A stretch of DNA of 14,604 nucleotides. Source: Anaerolineaceae bacterium UBA700 (GTDB lineage: Bacteria > Chloroflexota > Anaerolineae > Anaerolineales > Anaerolineaceae). This document shows, in pieces, positions 1-6,445 of this stretch. The number at the start of each line of letters is the position of its first letter. Position 1 is the first letter of the stretch. The DNA lies in the NCBI GenBank assembly GCA_002298885.1, contig DBMK01000347.1, forward strand, positions 1 to 14,604. The letters are read 5' to 3'. The position numbers and the translations under genes were made by a program. A model generated the notes under the pieces. It was not told the origin of the DNA. It was given only the letters and a program-made list of their open reading frames with translations, and made no database searches.

Positions 1-6
1 CATATT

Positions 7-23
7 CTCTACTCTCTACTCTC
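7..23. repeat. Short heptamer tandem repeat at the window edge
   Basis: The unit CTCTACT occurs 2.4 times in direct tandem. It lies in the noncoding leader upstream of the first gene. The array is very short and near the left edge, so it is unclear whether it is part of a longer array. No function is assigned. Confidence 0.5.
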
Positions 24-77
24 AAATGATCGTTTAAAGGATAAAAATGGCGTGTTTTTAGATGGTAGAATCAAGCA

Positions 78-770
78 ATGAGTGCTGACATCTCAATCCT
101 TTCTCGCCTCAAGTACAAGCTGTCTCTGGGGGCCCTTCTTGTCGCCGCATCGTTGATATCCATCATCCTGGCGCGCTTGCACACCCGCATCAACGGTTTC
201 GACGCCTATTCTTTCCTAACCTTTAACCTGGGCCTGGCCTGGATCCCATTTGCCGCCGCGCTCGCCGCCTACGCCGCCCGGCGCAACCGGATTACTTTTT
301 ACCTGATTATGCCCATTTGTACTCTGATCTGGCTGGTATTTTTCCCGAACGCCCCCTACCTGCTCACCGACTTCCAGCACCTGGCGACCAGCAACGGCAA
401 TTCGCCGTTGTGGTTCGACGTAATCTTGTTGATCTGGTTCGCCTGGACCGGGCTTCTATTGGGGGTCACTTCGCTCTATCTGATGCAGGAGATCGTCACC
501 CGCACTTTTAACGCCACTTTCGGCTGGATATTCGCCATCGGCGTGACCATCTTGAGCAGCGTCGGCGTCTACCTCGGGCGTTTCCTACGCTGGAACAGTT
601 GGGACCTCCTGCAGGACCCGATGCCAATCGCTCGGGACATGTACGGCATCGTGCGCCACCCCATCGCAAACCTGCCCACGTACGGCTTCACCATCCTGTT
701 TACCCTGCTCTTCCTTTTTATTTACCTCACAATCCACCTGTTCGGGCGGCTTGTCCGCCAGCGGAATTGA
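78..770 (+). CDS. DUF1361 family integral membrane protein
   Basis: A 230-residue polytopic membrane protein of the DUF1361 family, whose biochemical role is unknown. I see about six hydrophobic segments (roughly residues 14-34, 47-66, 70-90, 111-135, 147-167 and 202-224). The family hallmarks are a WLVFFPNAPY stretch around residues 85-94, followed by D-F-Q-H-L, then W-F-D-V-I-L-L near 112, and a GRFLRWNSWD stretch around 167-176. The length is typical of the family. The ATG at 78 is the first start in frame and has only a poor ribosome binding site. The next Met is at residue 78, inside the fold, so this start is the only sensible one. The stop lies 8 bp from the end of the convergent membrane gene. 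A GGCGG/CCGCC hairpin sits in the last codons (745-759) but has no T-tract. Confidence 0.85.
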   Translation: MSADISILSRLKYKLSLGALLVAASLISIILARLHTRINGFDAYSFLTFNLGLAWIPFAAALAAYAARRNRITFYLIMPICTLIWLVFFPNAPYLLTDFQHLATSNGNSPLWFDVILLIWFAWTGLLLGVTSLYLMQEIVTRTFNATFGWIFAIGVTILSSVGVYLGRFLRWNSWDLLQDPMPIARDMYGIVRHPIANLPTYGFTILFTLLFLFIYLTIHLFGRLVRQRN

Positions 771-778
771 GCTGACGC

Positions 779-1495
779 CTAATCCTCCTCTGCCAGCTCT
801 GCCATGGCTCTTTGAACGATCGGCTCCTGCCAGGCGATCAACGAGCGGGCGTTATGCACCAGGCCGCCAATTGCGACTATGATCTGGAAGCATCCCAGCA
901 TCCAGTGAGCTTGCCGCGCCAGTAAAAAATCTGGGAAGAGCAACAGCAGGCCAAACGAAACGACGGAGCTGCCGAATGCCAGCGGGAACAGGCCAATCAG
1001 CCGCGCCTGGCGCGTTTGTGCCATTCTAAAAAGCGTTTGCGCCGCGCCTTTAGCGCCGGCTTCCCGCCTCCGTAAAATTCGCAGATCGTAATATCCGATC
1101 CAGCCGACCACCAGGTACTGGGCGATATTCATGCCAAACCAACCGACCGGGTCTTCGAGATAGGTAACCTGCATGGCCAGCACGAGCGCCGACACGATAT
1201 AGAACAGGTTATGGCCGAGCTCGAACGGCCAACCGACGAAGGTGAACGAATGGCTGATCACCCCCGACCACATAAACAGGATGTAAAGCAGGCCAAACAC
1301 GATATATGGCCAGTATTCAAAGCTCATTGAACGCAACAAGCTTCTGGCGTGGTCCGCTAACGGGGCCAGCACTACGCCGGCCATCACGCTGATGAGGGTA
1401 AATTCAATCGTCATTACCAGAGAGCTAAGGTTGCGTTCAGCCCGGCTTCTCAGCCCAATCTTGCTTTGTTCAACTTCCTTTGATCCATGTTCCAT
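779..1495 (-). CDS. Six-helix membrane protein of unknown function
   Basis: A 238-residue protein I do not recognise by family. About six hydrophobic helices are visible (residues ~25-47, 60-82, 93-110, 118-135, 165-187 and 199-217). A charged loop rich in Arg and Lys (LRILRRREAGAKG, about residues 138-150) is probably cytoplasmic. His and acidic residues lie at membrane borders (SHSFTFVGWPFELGHN, about 81-96), but there is no recognisable cofactor or catalytic motif. The ATG is preceded on the minus strand by GGAGGG with 8-nt spacing, which supports this start. It is convergent with the DUF1361 gene and divergent from the HD-GYP gene, so it is probably a single transcription unit. It is a real gene by length, composition and ribosome binding site, but its function is open. 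Confidence 0.75.
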   Translation of the reverse strand: MEHGSKEVEQSKIGLRSRAERNLSSLVMTIEFTLISVMAGVVLAPLADHARSLLRSMSFEYWPYIVFGLLYILFMWSGVISHSFTFVGWPFELGHNLFYIVSALVLAMQVTYLEDPVGWFGMNIAQYLVVGWIGYYDLRILRRREAGAKGAAQTLFRMAQTRQARLIGLFPLAFGSSVVSFGLLLLFPDFLLARQAHWMLGCFQIIVAIGGLVHNARSLIAWQEPIVQRAMAELAEED

Positions 1496-1520
1496 GATAA
1501 GAACCCTCCACGGAATGAGC

Positions 1521-1526
1521 TATAAT
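1521..1526 (+). promoter_or_regulatory. Possible -10 element for the HD-GYP gene
   Basis: A consensus TATAAT lies 84 nt upstream of the chosen ATG at 1611, in the divergent intergenic region. No good -35 box is seen at 16-18 bp upstream, so the assignment is tentative. If it is used, the transcript would start near 1533. That would exclude the earlier in-frame ATGs at 1392 and 1515 as translation starts. Confidence 0.35.
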
Positions 1527-1610
1527 TTGTATATCCCACCAATTTACTCCGATTATGCCATATTATCCGATTTCCAATTCATAGAAAATACCGCTAACCA
1601 GGACTTCGCC

Positions 1611-3200
1611 ATGACAGAAACATCCATAAGAGTCAAAAAGACAAAAAAAGGCGTAACCGCACCAATTCTGGATAGCCAGGCTCGTCTAGAGGGGATCATC
1701 GATTCGGCAATGGACGCCATTATTTCCGTTGATGAAAACCAACGCATCATTCTGTTCAATGCTGCGGCTGAGGCCATGTTCGGATATAAGAGCAAGACTA
1801 TGATTGGAGACTCGCTTAGCCGCTTGATTCCGGAGAGATTCCGCAGCCAACACGCAGAGCACGTTAACCATTTCGGCCGCACGAAAGAGACAAAACGTAG
1901 CATGGGAAAATTGGGAACTCTCCAAGGGCGGCGCGTCAACGGCGAAGAATTCCCCATTGAGGCATCCATTTCACAGGTGGATACCGAGGGTGGAAAAATC
2001 TTCACCGTTATCCTGCGCGATATATCCGAACGCGTGCGGATCGAGCAATCCTTGCTTGAAAAGGAACGGCGCCTGGCCGCATCTGCGGCCGAAAATGCGC
2101 GCCTGTATGAGCTGACCGAAAAGAGGATGCAGTTCCTGTCATCCTTACGCATCATCGACCTGGCGATCGGGTCCAGCCTGGACCTACGGGTGACGCTGCA
2201 AATCCTGCTGGACCAGGTGGTCTCACGCCTGGATGCCGACGCGGCCGCCATTTTGTTAACCAAAAACAACGGCCAACAGATGGAATACGTCGAAGGGCGC
2301 GGGCTACAGCTTGCAGCTATAAAAAATTCCGGCGCGGAATCCGAAGGCTGCTGCGCTGGTGAAGCCGCTGCCGAACGAAAAATTGCCTGGATCAAGGATC
2401 TGGCTTCTAGGCAGAAGGAACAAGGCCTGCAGCATATCTTCAGGCAGGAAGGCATTGGCTCCTGCTTTGCTGCTCCGCTCATCGCCAAAGGCGAAGTGGA
2501 GGGCGTCCTCGAAGTCTACCAGCGCCGCCCTTTTTCTCCGGAGCCGGAGTGGATCGAGAATCTCGAGGCGCTTGCCGGACAGGCGGCAATCGCCATCGAC
2601 AGCGCCAGGCTGTTCGATAAATTGCAGCGCTCAAACCAGAAGCTGCTTACTGCTTACGACGCAACCATCGAAGGCTGGTCAAGGGCATTGGATCTGCGCG
2701 ACCACGAGACGAAGAATCACACCCAGCGAGTCACTGAAATGACCTTGAAACTGGCCGAAAACACCGGCAGGTTTGACGAAGAAGAGCTGCTCCATATCCG
2801 CTGGGGCGCGCTTCTTCACGATATCGGCAAAGTGGGCGTGCCGGACCATATTTTATTGAAGCCTTCCGCATTGGATGAAGAAGAATGGGCCATAATGAAA
2901 AAGCATCCGGAGAATGCCTACGAGCTGCTTGCGCCCATCAGCTATTTGCGTAAAGCCCTGGATATCCCGCGTTATCATCACGAGTGGTGGGACGGAAGTG
3001 GTTATCCATTTGGGCTGAAGGAGGATCGCATTCCGCTGCAGGCTCGCCTTTTCGCTGTCGTCGATGTGTGGGATGCACTGGGGAACGACCGGCCTTACCG
3101 CCCGGCCTGGGAGCCGTCAAAGGTCATCGATCACCTCATCCAGGCCTCTGGCACCCATTTTGATCCCCAGGCGGTGGACGCCCTGCTAAAAGTGCTCTAA
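1611..3200 (+). CDS. PAS-GAF-HD-GYP protein, probable cyclic-di-GMP phosphodiesterase
   Basis: A 529-residue cytoplasmic signalling protein. Residues ~24-140 form a PAS sensor (IIDSAMDAIISVD...FNAAAEAMFGY, ending in the LRDISER motif). A short coiled linker leads to a GAF domain at ~170-335. Residues ~350-529 form an HD-GYP domain. The metal-binding HD is in HDIGK (403-407), the HHExxDGSGYP signature is at 456-466, and the DRPYRPAW motif is at 493-500. The expected reaction is hydrolysis of cyclic di-GMP, gated by the sensor domains. No membrane helix or receiver domain is present, so input is likely intracellular. The open frame extends upstream to 1392 and 1515, but that extension overlaps the divergent gene and the TATAAT at 1521. 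I therefore start at MTETS (1611), which has only a weak AGG ribosome binding site. Ligands of the PAS and GAF domains cannot be read from sequence. Confidence 0.92.
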   Translation: MTETSIRVKKTKKGVTAPILDSQARLEGIIDSAMDAIISVDENQRIILFNAAAEAMFGYKSKTMIGDSLSRLIPERFRSQHAEHVNHFGRTKETKRSMGKLGTLQGRRVNGEEFPIEASISQVDTEGGKIFTVILRDISERVRIEQSLLEKERRLAASAAENARLYELTEKRMQFLSSLRIIDLAIGSSLDLRVTLQILLDQVVSRLDADAAAILLTKNNGQQMEYVEGRGLQLAAIKNSGAESEGCCAGEAAAERKIAWIKDLASRQKEQGLQHIFRQEGIGSCFAAPLIAKGEVEGVLEVYQRRPFSPEPEWIENLEALAGQAAIAIDSARLFDKLQRSNQKLLTAYDATIEGWSRALDLRDHETKNHTQRVTEMTLKLAENTGRFDEEELLHIRWGALLHDIGKVGVPDHILLKPSALDEEEWAIMKKHPENAYELLAPISYLRKALDIPRYHHEWWDGSGYPFGLKEDRIPLQARLFAVVDVWDALGNDRPYRPAWEPSKVIDHLIQASGTHFDPQAVDALLKVL

Positions 3201-3218
3201 TATTTTAATTCCTCTCTG

Positions 3219-3246
3219 TTGGGAATCATCCGTTTTATGCTAAAAT
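3219..3246 (+). promoter_or_regulatory. Predicted sigma70-type promoter with extended -10
   Basis: TTGGGA (3219-3224), a 16-bp spacer, then TAAAAT (3241-3246) preceded by TGC, which is an extended -10 arrangement. Transcription would start near 3253, about 26 nt upstream of the ATG at 3279. This suggests the next gene is transcribed independently of the HD-GYP gene. Confidence 0.45.
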
Positions 3247-3278
3247 TTTTATAAATTCTGCTCGGGTGATTGGCATAA

Positions 3279-4133
3279 ATGAAAGACATTAACGATCGCG
3301 ACTGGCGTGTCCTTCCAGGTTCGGATGACGGAATGAAATTGATCCTCCCCGGCATTCTGGCGGTGTGGGGTTCAGCCATTGTATTGGGCATCGAACTGCA
3401 CCTTCTGCTCACCCCGGGCAGTTTCCCAGTTGGCTTCGATCCTTCTTTTAATATCACCCTGGCGGCTTTCAGTTTTTTGCTCGGCGTAATGGGCATACTC
3501 CTAATCTGGCGCGGCATCCTGGTCAGAGAGGGGATGTTGGAAGGGAAGGCCCAACGGAATCTCAACATGCTCACGATCATTGCGACTGTGCTGCTGGTGC
3601 TGGCATTTTTCTCAGGTGCCATCACTTTCTCGGCGAACCGCGCCTTCACTGCCCAATATGTCCCCAGGCAGTACGAAGAGCCAACCCCGGACAGCTCGTT
3701 TGCCGGTTTTCCAATCCCAGCCCTCCTGCAGGCAACTCCAACCTACGATCCCAGCTCAAAATACCTGGCAGGCTCGATCACCTCATCCCTGGATGACCTG
3801 CGTGTTGGGGATATTTGGATCAGCATCTCTTCTGCCGAGGACACAATCCATTACGTTCAGGTTTTCATGAACCGCATCGTATGCAGTGGCCCGCCGGCTG
3901 GCCCAAACCTGACCTTCGCGGTGGATGCCAGCGAACTGTTAATTAATGGGCCCGTTCCCATCCAGGGCGGAGATTTTTTCATATCGCAGGATATGGCTTC
4001 GGTCCATGGCATCCTGGGTTCCCCTTCGGATGCACATGGCACGCTCAATTTGAAATATATTGACCCGGCCACGCGGCGTACCTGCGACCTGGGCAATTTT
4101 GATTGGACCGCCACGCTGAGTACACGTAACTAA
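3279..4133 (+). CDS. Membrane-anchored protein with extracytoplasmic C-terminal domain, unknown function
   Basis: A 284-residue protein of unrecognised family. Three hydrophobic helices (~20-42, 57-79 and 95-118) are followed by a proline-rich linker (~128-155). The C-terminal domain (~156-284) is polar, Gly/Ser/Asp-rich and probably beta-stranded. With three helices and a cytoplasmic N-terminus, that domain would face outside. Only two Cys lie in it (C202 and C269), placed so that they could form a disulfide. It has no enzyme motif that I recognise. The pattern of short strands ending in CDLGNFDWTA recalls small beta-sandwich surface domains, but that is only an impression. The ATG has a weak ribosome binding site, and its own promoter is predicted at 3219-3246. 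A hairpin at 4150-4192 closes the unit. Confidence 0.75.
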   Translation: MKDINDRDWRVLPGSDDGMKLILPGILAVWGSAIVLGIELHLLLTPGSFPVGFDPSFNITLAAFSFLLGVMGILLIWRGILVREGMLEGKAQRNLNMLTIIATVLLVLAFFSGAITFSANRAFTAQYVPRQYEEPTPDSSFAGFPIPALLQATPTYDPSSKYLAGSITSSLDDLRVGDIWISISSAEDTIHYVQVFMNRIVCSGPPAGPNLTFAVDASELLINGPVPIQGGDFFISQDMASVHGILGSPSDAHGTLNLKYIDPATRRTCDLGNFDWTATLSTRN

Positions 4134-4149
4134 ATTCACCGATAAAAGG

Positions 4150-4192
4150 ATGGGGCCTTTCCGTTTGGCTGTGCCTGCCAGTAAGGCCCCAT
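4150..4192. terminator. Bidirectional hairpin terminator between convergent units
   Basis: A perfect 10-bp stem pairs ATGGGGCCTT (4150-4159) with AAGGCCCCAT (4183-4192). A nested TGGC/GCCA stem (4166-4169 with 4177-4180) lies in the loop. T-rich sequence follows on the plus side (TTTCATTTC) and on the minus side (CCTTTTATC). It sits just after the plus-strand gene ending at 4133 and after the minus-strand frame ending at 4230. This is where a shared terminator for convergent transcription belongs. Confidence 0.65.
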
Positions 4193-4229
4193 TTCATTTC
4201 TCGCTCTCTGAAAAATGTGAAATCAAATT

Positions 4230-4538
4230 TTATGCCCTTTTCTTATCGGGATGGGAGAAACCACCATCGGGCTGCCAGAAAGTAGACAGGTTGCCGCCTA
4301 CATTCAAGATCATGGGCGATATATTTTCGCCTTCCACACTGCGGAACTCTTCTTTTCCACTCCGACTGAAAATCAATTCGAAAAGGTTTAGTTTCTTCAA
4401 CGCCCGCGGCTTTTCTTCCTCGCAGTTGTTCTTTACCAAAGAAGAATTCTGTTGGTTGAGACCTTTGCGTGCGGCTGGCGTAGTAGTCATTTGCCCCTGC
4501 AAGTTTAACATTTTTGATACTAGTGTCTTGGTGTTCAT
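4230..4538 (-). CDS. Orphan small protein downstream of a LacI-type operator
   Basis: A 102-codon frame, not recognised. The protein is polar and basic, rich in Lys, Asn, Ser and Leu, with a single Cys. It has no membrane segment and no signal peptide. The charged middle (NNCEEEKPRALKKLN) is followed by a Gly/Trp-containing tail (NVGGNLSTFWQPDGGF). Three signs argue that it is expressed. GGAAAGG lies 8 nt ahead of the ATG on the minus strand. A perfect TGCAACCGGTTGCA palindrome with a promoter-like element lies just upstream. A hairpin terminator follows at 4150-4192. Against it, the local base composition is more AT-rich than the neighbours and the codon pattern is not typical. It could be a truncated remnant of a LacI-controlled gene. 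The opposite-strand frame 4150-4566 seems less likely because it has no such signals. Confidence 0.45.
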   Translation of the reverse strand: MNTKTLVSKMLNLQGQMTTTPAARKGLNQQNSSLVKNNCEEEKPRALKKLNLFELIFSRSGKEEFRSVEGENISPMILNVGGNLSTFWQPDGGFSHPDKKRA

Positions 4539-4566
4539 TTCTTTAGCCTTTCCCGATTGCCATTAA

Positions 4567-4580
4567 TGCAACCGGTTGCA
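4567..4580. promoter_or_regulatory. LacI-family operator, copy 1 (perfect 14-bp palindrome)
   Basis: TGCAACCGGTTGCA is its own reverse complement and has the central CG typical of LacI-family operators. It is identical to the copies at 4703-4716 and 5758-5771. On the minus strand it directly follows a promoter-like pair, TTGATC, 18 bp, TTGAAT, which places it at the transcription start. It lies about 28 nt ahead of the 102-codon frame. Repression of that frame by the adjacent LacI protein is inferred. Confidence 0.8.
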
Positions 4581-4597
4581 AATTCAAATAAAAAGAA

Positions 4598-4672
4598 TTA
4601 CTTTTGATCAAGAATAACGGCCATTTTTAAATTCCTAGCCGAAACGACTGGTTTACATCCATCCTCTGTCAT
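4598..4672 (-). CDS. 24-residue small ORF with strong ribosome binding site
   Basis: A minus-strand frame of 24 codons plus stop between two LacI operators. It reads M-T-E-D-G-C-K-P-V-V-S-A-R-N-L-K-M-A-V-I-L-D-Q-K. AAAGGAG (4679-4685) is placed 6 nt ahead of the ATG, one of the best ribosome binding sites in the window. The peptide matches nothing I know. Its first residues loosely resemble the start of an ABC transporter ATPase (a P-V-V-x-A-R-N-L pattern). It might therefore be the remnant of a sugar-transport gene, or else a leader peptide or small protein. Existence as a translated product is inferred from the ribosome binding site alone. Confidence 0.35.
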   Translation of the reverse strand: MTEDGCKPVVSARNLKMAVILDQK

Positions 4673-4702
4673 ATTCAACTCCTTTCAGCACCCTGCTCGC
4701 AG

Positions 4703-4716
4703 TGCAACCGGTTGCA
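4703..4716. promoter_or_regulatory. LacI-family operator, copy 2 (perfect 14-bp palindrome)
   Basis: An identical TGCAACCGGTTGCA, 136 bp centre-to-centre from copy 1 and 22 bp past the lacI-type stop codon. A TTGACC -35-like box (minus strand, 4722-4727) precedes it. No acceptable -10 follows at 17 bp, so it may act as an auxiliary, DNA-looping operator rather than a core one. Confidence 0.78.
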
Positions 4717-4737
4717 TCCCGGGTCAAAAAAAATATC

Positions 4738-5754
4738 TTAAGCCGATTTCCGCACGATCAGTTCCGCCGGGATGGACACGTTCGTAACCATTCCCGTCTC
4801 GATGTTCTGGATCAGGTTCTGAGCCAGCAGCTTCCCCGCCAGCGGAATATTCTGGCGGATGGTAGTCAATGGAGGACTGTTGAAGCTGGCGATCGACAGG
4901 TCGTCGTATCCAATCACTGCAATGTCCTCCGGCACCTGCAGTCCAGCCTCGCGGATCACGTTGATCGCCGACGCGGCCATTAAATCGCTGTTGGCGAACA
5001 CCGCATCCACGCTGCGGCCAGATTTCAGTAGTTTTTCCATCTGCTCGGCGCCCGATGCAGTTGAAAACTCACCGAAAGAGACCAACCCCGGGTCAACTTC
5101 CAATCCTGCCTGCTGCAAGGAGCTGGCGAAGCCTTCGTAGCGTTTCTGCACCTCAAGCTCCCCCTGTGGCCCGCCGAGAAATCCGATCTTCCGTCTACCG
5201 ATTTTCGTCAGGTGCTCCCCCGCCAGCCGCCCGCCGTTGAAATTATCGCCCGTGACCGAACAGTACGTGTAATTGGGCAGGGGTATACCCCAAACGATGA
5301 AAGGTGCTTTTATCTCTACCAGACTGCGGATATGATACCGCTTGCGAGTCGAAGTTAAAAGGATGAAACCGTCTACTCTACCTGTATTCAGGTATTGCTG
5401 CGGCCATTCCGTATCTTCCGGGTCGACCTGGGCCATGAGCAGGTCGTAATGATAACTTGATAAAGTACTGGTTACAGCTCCCATAATCTCTAGTAAAAAG
5501 AGATCGGTCATCGAGAAACATTCTTTGCTGTGATAAGCATGCGTCACAAAGCCGATCGTACGGCTGCGTTGCATACTGAGCCTGCGGGCGGGGATATTGA
5601 TCTGAAAATTGTATTTCTTGGCAATCGCCCGCACCCGGTCCTTCGTTTCATCACAGATGAGCGGGCTGTCACTTAACGCTCTAGATACGGTCGACTTGGA
5701 AACACCCGCCAACCTGGCAATATCCGCAATCGTTTGAACCGTTTTTTCGCTCAT
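4738..5754 (-). CDS. LacI/GalR-family transcriptional regulator
   Basis: A 338-residue repressor of standard LacI length. The N-terminal helix-turn-helix spans about residues 7-27 (TIADIARLAGVSKSTVSRAL). The hinge-helix motif NIPARRLS lies at ~53-60. A periplasmic-binding-protein-like sugar-sensing domain follows (TIGFVTH; D-G-F-I-L-L; GRRKIGFLGGP; D-A-V-F-A-N-S-D; VIGYDDLSIASFNSPPLTTIRQN). By family, it binds palindromic DNA and releases it when a sugar or sugar derivative binds. Three identical palindromes with central CG lie at 5758-5771, 4703-4716 and 4567-4580, and they are the natural targets. The first overlaps its own start point, so autorepression is likely. No sugar catabolism or ABC transporter genes lie next to it, so the inducer cannot be inferred. 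The gene has no classical ribosome binding site because the operator fills the leader. Confidence 0.93.
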   Translation of the reverse strand: MSEKTVQTIADIARLAGVSKSTVSRALSDSPLICDETKDRVRAIAKKYNFQINIPARRLSMQRSRTIGFVTHAYHSKECFSMTDLFLLEIMGAVTSTLSSYHYDLLMAQVDPEDTEWPQQYLNTGRVDGFILLTSTRKRYHIRSLVEIKAPFIVWGIPLPNYTYCSVTGDNFNGGRLAGEHLTKIGRRKIGFLGGPQGELEVQKRYEGFASSLQQAGLEVDPGLVSFGEFSTASGAEQMEKLLKSGRSVDAVFANSDLMAASAINVIREAGLQVPEDIAVIGYDDLSIASFNSPPLTTIRQNIPLAGKLLAQNLIQNIETGMVTNVSIPAELIVRKSA

Positions 5755-5757
5755 TTA

Positions 5758-5771
5758 TGCAACCGGTTGCA
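5758..5771. promoter_or_regulatory. LacI-family operator, copy 3, at the regulator's own start point
   Basis: TGCAACCGGTTGCA shares one base with the -10 box of the regulator promoter and ends 3 nt before the ATG. Bound protein would cover the start of transcription, which is a classical autorepression layout. It lies about 140 bp upstream of the divergent DUF606 gene, so control of that gene is possible but not shown. Confidence 0.85.
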
Positions 5772-5799
5772 TTATACATCATCCACAAGGTAGAGTCAA
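5771..5799 (-). promoter_or_regulatory. Near-consensus sigma70-type promoter of the LacI-family gene
   Basis: On the minus strand, TTGACT (5794-5799), an exact 17-bp spacer and TATAAT (5771-5776). The start point should fall near 5764, inside the operator. That leaves a leader of only about 10 nt before the ATG at 5754, with no Shine-Dalgarno sequence. Confidence 0.85.
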
Positions 5800-5913
5800 T
5801 AGGGAATCGATTGAGATGATTAAATGCACCCATCGGGATGACATTACGCTTACAATTTAACCAGAAAAGATTGCTTGCGCTATTCGAACAAAATTTATTA
5901 CACGGAGAATCCA

Positions 5914-6351
5914 ATGGCTTCAGATCTTTTGATAATCCTGGTGGGCTTAATTGGGGGCTTTTCCGTAGGAATTCAATCGCCAATTGCAGGTTCGATGGGC
6001 CAGCGAGTGGGCGGTACTGCCAGCAGTTTTATCGTCCACCTGAGCGGCGCGATTCTTTCCGGGGTGCTACTCTTGTTTACAGGGGGTGAAAAAATCCGTA
6101 ACTGGCAGACACTGCCCTGGTACATGTTGGGCGCCGGAATCTTCGGCCTGATCCTGTATCAATCCATCAACGTTACGTTTCCGCGCTTCGGAGGCGCCGT
6201 GATGGTGACTTTGATCATCGTCGGCCAATTGTTGGTCGGACTGGTAATCGATAATTTTGGCTGGCTCGGCGCTCAAATCCACCCAATCAGCCTGGCGCGT
6301 ATTGTTGGCGTACTCACACTGATTGTTGGGGCCTATTTGATATCCAGATAA
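5914..6351 (+). CDS. DUF606/YdcZ-family small membrane transporter
   Basis: A 145-residue, very hydrophobic protein of the DUF606 (YdcZ) family in the drug/metabolite transporter superfamily. About five helices are visible. The family features are an N-terminal GLIGGFSVGIQSPIAGSMGQRVGGTASSF block (I see it at about residues 10-38), an LPWYMLGAGIFGLILY block and a C-terminal helix ending in GAYLISR. The substrate is unknown for the family, and members often work as pairs or fusions. Only one copy is present here, so it may act as a homodimer. An in-frame ATG exists at 5875, but GGAG at 5904-5907 sits 6 nt before the ATG at 5914, and the protein from MASDL is of normal family length. It is divergent from the LacI-family gene. 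Confidence 0.88.
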   Translation: MASDLLIILVGLIGGFSVGIQSPIAGSMGQRVGGTASSFIVHLSGAILSGVLLLFTGGEKIRNWQTLPWYMLGAGIFGLILYQSINVTFPRFGGAVMVTLIIVGQLLVGLVIDNFGWLGAQIHPISLARIVGVLTLIVGAYLISR

Positions 6352-6429
6352 TGAGGCATTTTGCTTGCTAGATGTTGTAGAATGGTAGTGAATAGAATTC
6401 ATTCAATCCGGCCTACCCTGAAACACGCG

Positions 6430-6438
6430 AAGGAGGTG
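6430..6438 (+). promoter_or_regulatory. Consensus Shine-Dalgarno for the DUF4404 gene
   Basis: AAGGAGGTG lies 7 nt ahead of the ATG at 6446. It is the strongest ribosome binding site seen in the window and fixes that start. Confidence 0.8.
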
Positions 6439-6445
6439 TGCCTTT

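Noticed and set aside
1553..2488. Minus-strand 311-codon frame over the HD-GYP gene
   Set aside because: It is antisense to the PAS and GAF domains and Ser/Arg-rich, with no recognisable features.
4230..4538. Peptide natural-product precursor (leader plus core)
   Set aside because: There is no maturase, protease or exporter nearby and no repeated core or recognisable leader motif, so the idea lacks support.
4150..4566. Plus-strand 138-codon frame opposite the 102-codon frame
   Set aside because: Its start codon lies inside the terminator stem, it has no credible ribosome binding site and its translation is rich in Phe, Ser and Pro without structure. The minus-strand frame has better signals.
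4726..4733. Run of eight T on the minus strand after the LacI-family stop codon as a terminator
   Set aside because: No stem precedes the T-run, and a TTGACC box and operator follow at once. The run alone is not evidence of termination.
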